A DNA stretch of 32,918 nucleotides from Gammaproteobacteria bacterium (GCA_030040235.1 JASHUC010000101.1:1-32918), one strand, 5' to 3'. Shown: positions 15,174-24,114, counted from the stretch's first letter. Made by a program: numbers and translations. The notes: a model not told the origin generated them from the letters alone.

Positions 15174-15939
15174 CATCATCAACGTTCCCCGCCGACAGCT
15201 GATTCTCGGGCTCGGCGCGGGCGCCGGCACCCTGCTGCTCGGCGGTTGCGACCGGCTCTCAAGCCTGCCGCAGACCCAAGGCGTGCTCGGTTCGGCGCAG
15301 TGGTTGGCGCGTGCGGCACAACGCGCACTCGTGTCGCGCGATGCGCTCGCCCCGGAGTTCACCCGCGCGGACATCGCCCCGGTCTTTCGGGCCAATGGCA
15401 CGACGAATCCGGACAATCCGGAGTATCAGGCGCTTGCGCGGAACGGATTTCGAGACTGGCGGTTGCGAGTGGGCGGGCTGGTAGAGAATCCCAGAGCGTT
15501 CTCGCTGGATGATCTCCGCTCGATGACGGCGCAGACGCAAATTACGCGCCACGACTGCGTGGAGGGTTGGAGTTGCATCGGACAGTGGACCGGTCCCTTG
15601 CTGCGCGATGTGTTGGCGCGGGTCGTGCCGAAGCCACAGGCGCGGTACGTGATGTTCTTCTGCGCGGACCCCATGGACGATGGCGGTGATTTGTATTACG
15701 AGAGCATCGACATGCGCACCGCCGCGCACCCTCAGACGCTACTCGCCTATGCGCTCAACGGCGAGACGCTGCCGATCGCCTACGGTGCGCCGCTTCGCCT
15801 GAGGTTGGGCCGCCAACTCGGCTACAAGATGGCTAAGTACGTGATGCGCATTGAGCTGGTGTCGAGCTATCGGCCATTCGGGCAAGGACAGGGCGGCTAT
15901 TGGGAAGATCAGGGATACGCGTGGTACGCGGGTATCTAG
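15166..15939 (+). CDS. Molybdopterin-dependent oxidoreductase (sulfite oxidase/MsrP-like fold)
   Basis: A 257-residue protein with the oxidoreductase molybdopterin domain. C131 in RHDCVEGWSCIGQWTG is the expected molybdenum-ligating Cys. The N-terminus has RRQLILGLGAGAGTLLLGGC: a twin-arginine-like start, a hydrophobic core and a lipobox at C28, so it may be a Tat-exported lipoprotein. The substrate of this subgroup is not established; relatives reduce methionine sulfoxide in the periplasm (MsrP) or oxidise sulfite. The tight overlap with the cytochrome b gene, and the SigF-type promoter upstream, suggest a repair or detoxification role during oxidative or metal stress. The protein is shorter than E. 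coli MsrP by roughly a fifth. Confidence 0.88.
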   Translation: MSNIINVPRRQLILGLGAGAGTLLLGGCDRLSSLPQTQGVLGSAQWLARAAQRALVSRDALAPEFTRADIAPVFRANGTTNPDNPEYQALARNGFRDWRLRVGGLVENPRAFSLDDLRSMTAQTQITRHDCVEGWSCIGQWTGPLLRDVLARVVPKPQARYVMFFCADPMDDGGDLYYESIDMRTAAHPQTLLAYALNGETLPIAYGAPLRLRLGRQLGYKMAKYVMRIELVSSYRPFGQGQGGYWEDQGYAWYAGI

Positions 15940-15972
15940 CTTTCGTCCAAGACTTTTGGCAGGAGAGACCCT

Positions 15973-16722
15973 ATGAGCAGATTCGAGGGCAAAGTGGCGG
16001 TCGTGACGGGCGGCAATAGTGGCATCGGGCTGGCTAGCGCGAAGCGACTGCACGCAGAAGGCGCCCGTGTGGTGATCACCGGCCGAAATGCGAAAACGCT
16101 CGACACGGCCCTGGGCGAAATCGGCAGTGGGGCGGTGGCCGTGCAGGCCGATGTGTCCAAGCTTGCGGACATCGACCGAATGTACTCCGTCGTCGCCTCG
16201 AAGCTCGGCAAGATCGACGTGCTCTTCGCGAATGCGGGCATTGCGAGATTTGCCCCATACAGCGCGTCCGACGAGGCGCTCTTCGATGATCTGTTCACGA
16301 TCAATGTGAAGGGCGTCTACTTCACGATTCAGAAAGCGGTCCCGCATCTGAACGATGGCGCCGCCGTAATCCTCAACACCAGCATTGTCGCGAGCAAAGG
16401 TACGGAGAACATGGGCGTCTATGCTGCAACGAAGGCAGCCGTGCGTTCCTTTGCCAGAACCGCCGCCGGGGAACTGCTGAGCCGCAACATTCGCGTCAAC
16501 GCGGTGGCTCCCGGGCCGATCCTCACTCCGATCTTCGGCCGCAGCGGCCTGACGGGGGAGCAGATCGAGGGTTTCAAGGCAGGCATCTCCCTGCGCGTTC
16601 CGATGCATCGAATGGGCCATCCGGAGGAGATCGCGAGCGCGGTGGCGTTTCTCGCCTCGGACGATGCCTCCTACATTACCGGGGTCGAGCTCAACGTCGA
16701 TGGGGGGATGGCAAGTCTCTAA
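15973..16722 (+). CDS. SDR family NAD(P)-dependent oxidoreductase
   Basis: A 249-residue classical short-chain dehydrogenase/reductase. The cofactor motif TGGNSGIG is at 12-19, NAG at 87-89, and the catalytic S137, Y150 and K154 (YAATK) are present. PGPILTPIF and DGGMASL near the end are typical. The GRN at 37-39 after the second beta strand suggests NADP(H) preference. It follows the molybdopterin gene by 33 bases with AGGAGAG before the ATG, so it may be the last gene of that operon, although it lacks an obvious functional link to it. The substrate is unknown. Confidence 0.92.
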   Translation: MSRFEGKVAVVTGGNSGIGLASAKRLHAEGARVVITGRNAKTLDTALGEIGSGAVAVQADVSKLADIDRMYSVVASKLGKIDVLFANAGIARFAPYSASDEALFDDLFTINVKGVYFTIQKAVPHLNDGAAVILNTSIVASKGTENMGVYAATKAAVRSFARTAAGELLSRNIRVNAVAPGPILTPIFGRSGLTGEQIEGFKAGISLRVPMHRMGHPEEIASAVAFLASDDASYITGVELNVDGGMASL

Positions 16723-16804
16723 ACACGATTCAAGGCGGGCCGCCCCGGGGGGATAGCTCAACGGCCCGGCAATGCTCGGCGCCCTCTCGGCGCGCGTGCA
16801 GGGC

Positions 16805-17008
16805 TCAGTGCCCCCTCGGACCTTTCGCGAGCAGGTGCCGCAAGGCCTCGATGTTCGCCGGTTTCACCAGATGCTCCTCGAACCCGGCGCCCAGGGCGGC
16901 GTCGCGGTCCTCGATGCGCCCATAGCCGGTCATCGCCACGAGTTGCAGCGGTCGGCCGTGCGAGGCATCGCGCAAGTGACGCGCGAGCTCGTACCCCAGC
17001 GTCGTTGC
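16805..17008 (-). pseudogene. C-terminal fragment of a response-regulator receiver domain
   Basis: On the minus strand a frame of 67 codons reads [10 protein letters not shown]...[20 protein letters not shown] and then AGFEEHLVKPANIEALRHLL before a TGA. This is the second half of a CheY-like receiver: the Thr of MTG and the Lys-Pro of VKP are clear, but the half holding the phosphorylated Asp is missing. An in-frame stop lies directly upstream. It looks like the end of a hybrid sensor kinase that has otherwise been lost. No intact kinase is nearby. Confidence 0.6.
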
Positions 17009-17268
17009 TCACGGATGTGGCTGTTGGGCTGTCTCGCCGCCGGCCGAGTCCGGTGAAGGCCTTCGGGTTGCCCGACAAGCACCTGAGCAGGCAGACCGTG
17101 ACTCTCGGTGAATATGGGGGCACACACCCCTGTGGAATACGCTGAGTCAACGAGCGGCTGCCGGCTGACCACTACGAGCCGCGCCGGCAACTGATGTCTG
17201 CGTGTTCATATCGTTGCGACTGGCTCTTCGTGATAGCTTTCCGCGCGCATTTCGGGGCGGCCACTTCG

Positions 17269-19506
17269 ATGAACAGAAACTGCTCGGTCTTCCTAACGGT
17301 CATTTTGCTGCTCTCGGCAGTCGCTCGGGCTGCGGACTCCGACTCCGACTCCACGTCCACGAATACCGTCCAGGAAGTCGTCATCCAGACCTCGAGGGAC
17401 AAGGGTGACTACCGGGTACAGACCCTCGACTCGGTGGGTCCGCTCGGCAACGTTCCCATCGTGGACGTGCCCTACTCGGTTTCCGTACTGCCCTCGGATC
17501 TGATCGAGAACACCCAGGCGGTCAATTTCAAAGAAGTCTCCAAGTACATGCCGCTGGTGTCCTTCCAGGAGCAGCAGGGTCCGGACATCCTGCGTCCCAT
17601 GACGCGCGGCTACCAGGGCAGCAACTTCGAGAACACCAAGATCGACGGCATGACGATCTTCATGACCGGGGTCACCTCGATGGAGCAGTTCGATCAGATC
17701 GAGGTCGTGAGCGGCGCCTCGTCCTCGTTGTATGGCCCGGTACCCCCGTCAGGTGAATTCAACATGGTCACCAAGCGGCCCACTGACTACGACCTGCGTG
17801 AGTTCACCGCCGACTATGCCAGTGACAGCATCGGCACCGCGAAGGCCGATCTGGGTGGCAATCTCGATGGCAACGGCATCATCAGCTATCGCCTCAACAC
17901 CGTGTACAGCGATGGCCAGGGCTACGTGGCCGATAGCCATGAACGGCGTACGCTCGTCGACCTGGGTGTGGACGTGCGCCCGTGGGAACATACCGTTCTG
18001 GAGCTGAACTACAGTAGCAACACGCTGCTCACCCAGGGCTTCCAGGGTTGGTTCACGTATGCCGACTCGAAGCAGAAGAACGGCAGCTACCTCACGTTGC
18101 CACCGGCGCCGGATCCGCAGCAGGAAGGTCTCGGACAGCCCTTCGCCGGCGTGTACTTGCGCACCGACATCGACGAGGCGCGCATCAAGCAGGACTTCGG
18201 CGGCAACTGGCACCTGGTGGCGGGCGTCCTCAACGAGACCGTCGAGCGCAACATCAATACGGCCGTCAACAACCTAACCTCGGATACCGGCAACTACAAC
18301 ACCAATTACGCCAGCGGCTTCGCGCCCCGGTTCGCGATCACCAGCGACGTCGCCTACCTGAACGGCAGCTTCGATACCCTCGGCATCGGTCATGACTTCA
18401 CCCTCGGTTCGGCCGGTTACCGTGCTTCGTCCTATTCGGTCATCGCTGCGGCCAACACCGCCTGCCCACCCAGCCCGACCAGCACCTGCCTGGGAAGCGC
18501 CAATCTGGCCGATCCAGTGATCTTCGTGCAGCCCGTGCAGGGGCCGCCGCCGGTGGGTCGCGGCTTCATTTACGATTCCTCGGATCAGTATCAGCAGGGC
18601 TTCAATATGAATGACACCTTGAAGTTCACCGATCACTGGCTGCTGGCCCTGGGCGCCAGCCAGGACTGGTTCCGCACCAACAACTTCAACAACAAGAGCG
18701 TGCAGACTGGAGAGTTCAGCAGCCACGGCATCAGCCCGAGCGGCAGTATCATCTTCAAGCCCACAAGCAACTCCACGCTGTATGCCACCTACGTCAGCAG
18801 CCTGCAGGCCGACGCGGATACCGCGCCCGCCTCGACGGCCAGTATCACCGTCGTGAATGCCGGCGACAGCCTCGCCCCCTATCGGAGCAAGGAGTACGAA
18901 GTCGGGTACAAGGTCAACTTCGAGACGATCTACTTCACCGCGGCGCTGTTCGACATGGATCGTCCCTTTGCGAACACCTTCCCGGTCGACGGGAATCCGA
19001 ACCGGGTGATTTATGAAATCGTGGGCGACCAGCTCAACAAGGGTCTGGAACTCTCCGCGGTGGGTCAGGTGATCGGCGGGCTGACGGTGTACGGGGGCAT
19101 CACGTTGCTGAACTCGACGATGGAGAACACTCCTCTGGCGTCAACGGACAACCAGCCGTACGTGGGCACGGCCAAGGTCAAGGGCAACGTGCTGCTCGAG
19201 TATCACATTCCAACCATTCCAGGTCTGGTGGCGACTTTCGACTACCAGTTCTCCGGTCCGCGGCCGGGAGATGACACGGACCAGTTCTCCGTCGCAGGCT
19301 ATAACCTGTTCGATGTTGGCGGGCGATACACGCTTCGGATGTGGGGTACACCGGTCGCCTGGCGTCTGGCGGTGGAAAACATCACCGATAGGCACTACTG
19401 GTCAACGATCGGACCGAGCAACATCACCGGAGCCGACACGGGCAACCTCGTGGCTCACATCGGCGCACCCCGCACCCTGCAGGCCTCCGTTACCGTCAAA
19501 TTCTGA
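17269..19506 (+). CDS. TonB-dependent outer-membrane receptor
   Basis: A 745-residue receptor. The signal peptide ends near AVARAADS. The plug domain follows at about 40-165 (VPYSVSVLPSDLI, RPMTRGYQG, IDGM, QIEVVSGASSSLYG, then GEFNMVTKRP), after which a 22-strand barrel runs to the C-terminal SVTVKF with its terminal Phe. The layout is that of siderophore receptors (FhuA/FpvA-like) without an N-terminal signalling domain. I use the ATG at 17269 because it begins the signal peptide; the GTG-like start at 17194 would add a non-conserved stretch. No cognate sigma/anti-sigma or siderophore genes are adjacent, and the ligand is unknown. It converges on the hyf-like genes. Confidence 0.9.
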   Translation: MNRNCSVFLTVILLLSAVARAADSDSDSTSTNTVQEVVIQTSRDKGDYRVQTLDSVGPLGNVPIVDVPYSVSVLPSDLIENTQAVNFKEVSKYMPLVSFQEQQGPDILRPMTRGYQGSNFENTKIDGMTIFMTGVTSMEQFDQIEVVSGASSSLYGPVPPSGEFNMVTKRPTDYDLREFTADYASDSIGTAKADLGGNLDGNGIISYRLNTVYSDGQGYVADSHERRTLVDLGVDVRPWEHTVLELNYSSNTLLTQGFQGWFTYADSKQKNGSYLTLPPAPDPQQEGLGQPFAGVYLRTDIDEARIKQDFGGNWHLVAGVLNETVERNINTAVNNLTSDTGNYNTNYASGFAPRFAITSDVAYLNGSFDTLGIGHDFTLGSAGYRASSYSVIAAANTACPPSPTSTCLGSANLADPVIFVQPVQGPPPVGRGFIYDSSDQYQQGFNMNDTLKFTDHWLLALGASQDWFRTNNFNNKSVQTGEFSSHGISPSGSIIFKPTSNSTLYATYVSSLQADADTAPASTASITVVNAGDSLAPYRSKEYEVGYKVNFETIYFTAALFDMDRPFANTFPVDGNPNRVIYEIVGDQLNKGLELSAVGQVIGGLTVYGGITLLNSTMENTPLASTDNQPYVGTAKVKGNVLLEYHIPTIPGLVATFDYQFSGPRPGDDTDQFSVAGYNLFDVGGRYTLRMWGTPVAWRLAVENITDRHYWSTIGPSNITGADTGNLVAHIGAPRTLQASVTVKF

Positions 19507-19599
19507 TCAGCACCCGGCGGGGGTCGGTCAGCCGACGCCTCGAGGGAGGGGCTGAGCCGAAGTCCAGTCGCGGCGTACTGCCATAGCGATCGCTTGCGA
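19507..19599. other. Short convergent intergenic region
   Basis: Between the receptor (plus) and the HyfB-like gene (minus). The arms TCAGCC (19528-19533) and GGCTGA (19550-19555) could pair across a 16-base loop, but no T-run follows on either strand, so a terminator is not established. Confidence 0.3.
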
Positions 19600-21753
19600 T
19601 TACCACAGCACCGCTGCGAGCACGAGAAACACGATCAATGTCCCGAGGACGTACGCGACGTATGCGTTGATCCGCCCGTGATGCATGCGAGCGAGGAGCC
19701 GGGCGCCGCGCTCGAGCTCGGTGGCGAGCCCCTTCAGAACGAGTCGATCGACCCAATGCACGGGCTCGCGGGTTCGCCGGATCGCCACACGGAAGTGCTG
19801 TGCCACGGTCTCCTCGGTATCCTCGACGGTGCGGGGTCTGAGGATGGCATCGAAGACGACTCGCACCGGGTTGGAAAAGCCGGTGGCGGTATAGGTCATC
19901 TCGGGGAAGAGTTCCCGGACGCCGCCGTCCCAGCGCGTCTCCTGCCGCCTCGCACGCCTGCGGGTCCCAAAGCGGACGGCCCCGACAATCACGATCAGGA
20001 GTCCCGCGAGCACCACCACACCCCAGGATGTGGACATGGCGAAGGCGACATGCTGGTCAGCCCCCGCCCGGTGCAGAACGATGAGACCGCGGCCGGGCAG
20101 AGCGCGCTCGCCGATCTGCGCGCCGAGGTCATGGAAATCGGATACGAATTCCCGCGGAAGGCGCGCCTCATCGGCGCTTCCTGCAAAGAAGGGAGGCACG
20201 AGCGCTTGGGTTGCGCGGCTCTCGCCGAGGTTCGGAAGCGTGCCACTCAGTGTGGGAATGACATAGGTCGGGGTGATGCCGAGAAGGAGACACAGCACGG
20301 CGAGCGCCCCCATCGGCGCGAGCATGGTTGCGGGCGCCTCGGTGGCGCGTGCAGCCTCGCTCGAGCGGGCGTGGCCGAGAAATCCCATCGCGAACGCCTT
20401 CACGAAGCAGGTCACCGCAAGCGCGGCAGTGAGTGCGAGCGTGACTCCGGCGAACACGAAGACGAGCTTCACCGCGCTCGAGCCGAGCTCGACGCTGCGC
20501 AGCAGCGCCTGAAGCATCAGCCACTCGCTCGCGAACCCGCTGAACGGATACATCGACGCGATCGAAAGCGACCCGGCCAGGAAGAAAAGTCCGGTCCACG
20601 GCATCGCGCGGATGAGCCCGCCGAGGCGATCGAGATCGCGAATGCCGGAGCGAGCGTCGATCGTGCCTGCACCGAGGAAGAGCAGCGCCTTGTAGATGGA
20701 GTGATTGGTGAGGTGATAGAGCGCGGCGACGAACGCGATCCCGGCGAGCGCGGGCCGCCCCGCCGCGGCGAACACGAACCCGGCGCCGAGCCCCGTGACG
20801 ACGATCCCCATATTCTCGATGGAGCTGTGCGCGAGGAGGGTCTTCGAATCGTTCTCCGTCGTCGCGTAGAGAATCCCAACGAATGCCGAGACGGCGCCGA
20901 CGATGAGCGCCACGACACCAGGACCGGGGGCGCTCACCGGCAGCAGTTCGACATTGAGACGCACGATGCCGTAGATGCCTAGATTGAGAATGACACCGGA
21001 GAGAAGCGCCGAGACATTGGCGGGAGCCGCCGGATGGGCGCGCGGGAGCCAGGAGTTGAAGGGAACGATGCCGGCCTTGACGCCGAACCCGAAGAGGGAG
21101 AGCAGAAAGACGGCCCACCGCAGGCCGGTGCCGGCGGCCGTCGCGGCCGGTCCGCCTGCTGCGCGTATCGCCTGAAAGTCGAGCGACCCGGCTGCGTTGG
21201 CAAGCAGAATCAATGCCACCGCGGCCGCAAGCGTTCCCGCCTCGCCCATCGCGAGCATGAGATAGCCTGCGCGGATGCTTTCCTCGCGCTCGAATTCGTA
21301 GTTGACGAGCAAGTAGCTCGTGATCGACATCAGCTCCCAGGCGAGCAGGAACGAGATCACATCGCGCGACAGCAGGATTGCCGCTATGGAGGCGTACAGA
21401 CCGAAATACAGCACCGTGAACGCGCGCAGGCTGTAGTGCGCGCGGTAGCGTTCGAGGTAGCCGGCCGAGAAGATCGAGGTGAGCAGGTACACCACGGCGG
21501 TGATGAGGAGAAAGAGCCCTGAAAGCGGATCGAGGCCCAGCCGCAGCGCACCCGTCGGGAGGTGCCACAGATCCGTTTGAAAGGTGTGATGCGTGAGGAG
21601 GGCATCACCGGCGGCGATTGAAAGTGCGATCGATGCCAGCGCGCCCACGCTTCCAAGGAGGGCCGGATTGCGCCGCGGCGAAGTGGCGAGCGCAAGCACG
21701 GCGCCGAGGGCGCACAGCGCGAAGAAAAGCCCGATGCCGACCGTCTCGATCAT
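19600..21753 (-). CDS. HyfB/NuoL-like antiporter subunit of the first Ehr complex
   Basis: A 717-residue proton-conducting membrane subunit (NuoL/HyfB/MrpA family). After two leading helices comes the core, with LLAWELMSITSYL placing a key Glu at about 140 and GFGVKAGIVPFNSWLP placing a key Lys at about 226, both on the helices that form the ion channel. NHSIYKALLFLGAGTID holds the second Lys. A long amphipathic tail (about 560-717), including ETRWDGGVREL, is typical of HyfB. The ATG overlaps the HyfI-1 stop (ATGA), so this ATG is chosen over an upstream frame continuation. Last gene of the first operon. Confidence 0.92.
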   Translation of the reverse strand: MIETVGIGLFFALCALGAVLALATSPRRNPALLGSVGALASIALSIAAGDALLTHHTFQTDLWHLPTGALRLGLDPLSGLFLLITAVVYLLTSIFSAGYLERYRAHYSLRAFTVLYFGLYASIAAILLSRDVISFLLAWELMSITSYLLVNYEFEREESIRAGYLMLAMGEAGTLAAAVALILLANAAGSLDFQAIRAAGGPAATAAGTGLRWAVFLLSLFGFGVKAGIVPFNSWLPRAHPAAPANVSALLSGVILNLGIYGIVRLNVELLPVSAPGPGVVALIVGAVSAFVGILYATTENDSKTLLAHSSIENMGIVVTGLGAGFVFAAAGRPALAGIAFVAALYHLTNHSIYKALLFLGAGTIDARSGIRDLDRLGGLIRAMPWTGLFFLAGSLSIASMYPFSGFASEWLMLQALLRSVELGSSAVKLVFVFAGVTLALTAALAVTCFVKAFAMGFLGHARSSEAARATEAPATMLAPMGALAVLCLLLGITPTYVIPTLSGTLPNLGESRATQALVPPFFAGSADEARLPREFVSDFHDLGAQIGERALPGRGLIVLHRAGADQHVAFAMSTSWGVVVLAGLLIVIVGAVRFGTRRRARRQETRWDGGVRELFPEMTYTATGFSNPVRVVFDAILRPRTVEDTEETVAQHFRVAIRRTREPVHWVDRLVLKGLATELERGARLLARMHHGRINAYVAYVLGTLIVFLVLAAVLW

Positions 21754-22508
21754 CGCGCCCTGGCCGGTGGCGCGCGCCCGGTCGCCACGAGCAGCGCGTG
21801 CAGGATCGCAAGGGGCGGGGGAGGATTGCCCGGCACCTCGATGTCGACGGGCACGATCGAGGCGACCCCGTCGCTGCAGGTAAAGCTCGGACCGAAGATG
21901 CCGCCCGAGAGTGCGCAGGCCCCGACGGCGATGACGGTACGCGGCGTCGGCATGGCCGCGAGGGTCTTTTCGAGCGCGGTGCGCATCTGATCGGTGCCCG
22001 CTCCGACGATGAGCAGGATATCGGCGTGACGCGGCGTCGGGGTGAAGAAAAAGCCAAGACGATGCAAGTTGTAGTAGGGCGTTGCGAGCTGCTTGACCTC
22101 GTGCAAGCAGGCCCCGCAATCACCCGCATCGATGACCCGAATGTGCGTGGAATGAGCAAAGGCGCGGCCGAGCTGCGCGGCACCGCGGCGCTCGGAGCGG
22201 CTGCTGCGCTCGGCGGCTCCGGTCGATGCCAACCGGGCCCACTCATAGCCGCTCTCCCAGGGCACGGCATCGTCTCCCCGCGCGCAGCGCATGCAGTGCA
22301 CGCAGCGTCGCGCATCGACTTCGATGCGATCTCGATGCCGCACGAGCGCGCCGGTCGGGCAGCGCTCTGCGACGAGGCCGCGCTCGCCCTCACCGAGCGC
22401 GCGCGCCGCCGGCAGTCCCGGGGTCACGCCGGGCGCCTGCTCGGCTCGCGCTGGATAGCGCGTCGTTTTGATGCCGGTTCGTAAGCCACTCAAGACCCAT
22501 CGAGTCAT
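21750..22508 (-). CDS. NuoB/HyfI-like small subunit with half ferredoxin domain (HyfI-1)
   Basis: A 252-residue fusion of a ferredoxin-like part (1-90) and a NuoB/HyfI domain (120-252). The NuoB part has C131 and C134 (DAGDCGACLHE), then C198 (VGACALSGG), but the last ligand position reads EVPGNPPPP, with N228 in place of the Cys found in PGCPP. The ferredoxin part keeps C50 (RCPTGAL) and C69, C72, C75 (RCVHCMRC), enough for exactly one [4Fe-4S] cluster, while the ligands of the other are gone. The protein should sit peripherally on the complex next to HyfG-1. It starts nine bases after HyfG-1. Confidence 0.9.
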   Translation of the reverse strand: MTRWVLSGLRTGIKTTRYPARAEQAPGVTPGLPAARALGEGERGLVAERCPTGALVRHRDRIEVDARRCVHCMRCARGDDAVPWESGYEWARLASTGAAERSSRSERRGAAQLGRAFAHSTHIRVIDAGDCGACLHEVKQLATPYYNLHRLGFFFTPTPRHADILLIVGAGTDQMRTALEKTLAAMPTPRTVIAVGACALSGGIFGPSFTCSDGVASIVPVDIEVPGNPPPPLAILHALLVATGRAPPARAR

Positions 22509-22517
22509 GCGATGCCC

Positions 22518-24110
22518 TCAACGATCGTTTTCGGAGACGGACAGCCCGAAGGTCGCGAGAATGATCGGAAAGTCCTGGAAGGCGAACGCTTCGGCGGCGA
22601 GGTGGAAGGCGTGCCAATTGACGAACGAGGGCGGGATGATCCGATAGCGTTCGACTTCACCGCGCGCATCGACTCGTACCCAGTGAAACGCCGCCCCGAG
22701 CGGGGTTTCCGTCCAGCCGAGCGCTGCGCCCGCCGGACGGGCGGCCTGCGCGGCGCGCGTGACCTGCACGGCTCCGTCCGGCAGTTGCTCGAGCGCTTGC
22801 GCCATGAGCGCCGCCGATTGGCGCGCCTCGGCGAACAGCACGCGCAACCGCGCGTAACCGTCACCCTCGAGCTCCTTCGGCACCTCGAACCGGTAGGCGC
22901 CGTAGCCCCCATAGGGTTGAACCTTGCGTAAGTCCCGGAGCAGTCCTGAGGCGCGCGCAATCGGTCCGACGAGCCCATACGCCCGCGCTTCGTCCGGGGT
23001 CACGATCCCGACCTCCTCGAGGCGATCGAGGAAGCTGCTGGTGCTGACGAGCCGGCGTTCGAGCGCATCGAACCGGCGCAGGATACCGCGCGTCTGGGCG
23101 AGGGCTGCGTGCAGCGGCCCGACATCGAAATCGCGGGTCAAGCCACCGCAGGCGGCAAGCCCGAACAGATATCGGTGACCGGTGAGAGCGCCGCAGAGTC
23201 TGAGCAGCTCCTCCTCGAGGACCGCAGCCTCACTCGATGCCACCGCCAGGGCGGTCGATTCGCAGATCTCCTCGACGGCGCCGACATGGTGGCGCAGGCG
23301 CTCGAGCTCGGCGACGAAGACTCTAAGCGCGACCGCGCGGGGTGGCGGCTCGATGCCACCGATCGCCTCGAGCGCCTGGGCGAATGCGATCCCGTGCGCG
23401 AAGGCCGTGAGGCCGTTCAGGCGTTCCGCGAGCAGCAGCGCATCCTCGGCGGGTCGGCCCTCGGCGATCTTCTCAATGGCGCGATATTTGTAGAAGAACC
23501 GCGGCAGGACCCGGATCACATCTTCCCCGACCGTCTCGAGCAGGAAGTGGGCGGATTCGCTGACACCGGAGAAGACCGGACCGATTGGCATGCCGAATGC
23601 GCCGGGCGCGTGGACGATCCGCTTGGGGCGCCAGTCGGGATTCGGTGCACGCAGGGGCGGGGCTTTCCGTCCATCGAACGGCTTGCGCATCGGGGCGAGC
23701 CCTTCTTGCCACACATCGTCGTGCAGGACGAAGTCCCCGAGGTGCGGATGGCCCTCGAAGGTGAGTCCAAAGAGATCCTCGGCCTCGCGCTCGTGCCAGT
23801 CCGCCGCGTGGATGGCATCGCTGATGCTCGGAAAGCGAACCTCATCGAGGGGCTGCCGCATCGAGAGGCGGATCCAACCCCAGGGCGCCTCGGTCGAATA
23901 AAATAGGTAGGCGAGTGACCACTCGTCCGTCTGTTCGACGACCAGGCCCGCGAAGACGAAGCCGAGCGTCTGAGCGATCCAGGTGCACAGATGCTTGAGC
24001 GCCGCGGGTCGGCACTCGATCTCGTACCCGAGCCCCCGGGGATCGTGGCGGATCGCGACATGATCCGACCATTCCTGCGGAATGTGCGCAGTCAAGGTGG
24101 CGCTCTTCAT
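22518..24110 (-). CDS. NuoCD/HyfG-like large subunit without Ni-binding motifs (HyfG-1)
   Basis: A 530-residue fusion of a NuoC-like domain (about 1-135; WHEREAEDLFGLTFEGHP is typical) and a NuoD/hydrogenase-large-subunit domain (about 165-530). In true group 4 hydrogenases the first nickel motif is R-x-C-G-x-C-x3-H; here it is ERLNGLTAFAH (229-239) with N232 and T235 at the Cys positions. The second motif, near the C-terminus, reads TFGLSVSENDR with no Cys. The subunit therefore cannot hold the NiFe site and belongs to an Ehr-type complex. The ATG at 24110 follows AGGTGA at a good distance and lies four bases after the HyfF-1 stop. Confidence 0.9.
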   Translation of the reverse strand: MKSATLTAHIPQEWSDHVAIRHDPRGLGYEIECRPAALKHLCTWIAQTLGFVFAGLVVEQTDEWSLAYLFYSTEAPWGWIRLSMRQPLDEVRFPSISDAIHAADWHEREAEDLFGLTFEGHPHLGDFVLHDDVWQEGLAPMRKPFDGRKAPPLRAPNPDWRPKRIVHAPGAFGMPIGPVFSGVSESAHFLLETVGEDVIRVLPRFFYKYRAIEKIAEGRPAEDALLLAERLNGLTAFAHGIAFAQALEAIGGIEPPPRAVALRVFVAELERLRHHVGAVEEICESTALAVASSEAAVLEEELLRLCGALTGHRYLFGLAACGGLTRDFDVGPLHAALAQTRGILRRFDALERRLVSTSSFLDRLEEVGIVTPDEARAYGLVGPIARASGLLRDLRKVQPYGGYGAYRFEVPKELEGDGYARLRVLFAEARQSAALMAQALEQLPDGAVQVTRAAQAARPAGAALGWTETPLGAAFHWVRVDARGEVERYRIIPPSFVNWHAFHLAAEAFAFQDFPIILATFGLSVSENDR

Positions 24111-24114
24111 CGAG

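Noticed and set aside
16748..16825. tRNA-like string GGATAGCTCAACGG with a G-rich 5' and a C-rich 3' end
   Set aside because: No T-arm of the GTTCGA type, no foldable anticodon arm of the right spacing, and no CCA-proximal pairing. Chance resemblance in GC-rich sequence.
19594..20982. Long open frame of 462 codons on the plus strand, antisense to HyfB-1
   Set aside because: Its translation is full of charged and His/Arg/Glu residues with no family pattern. It mirrors codon use of the real membrane protein on the other strand. The same holds for other long antisense frames over the hyf-like genes.
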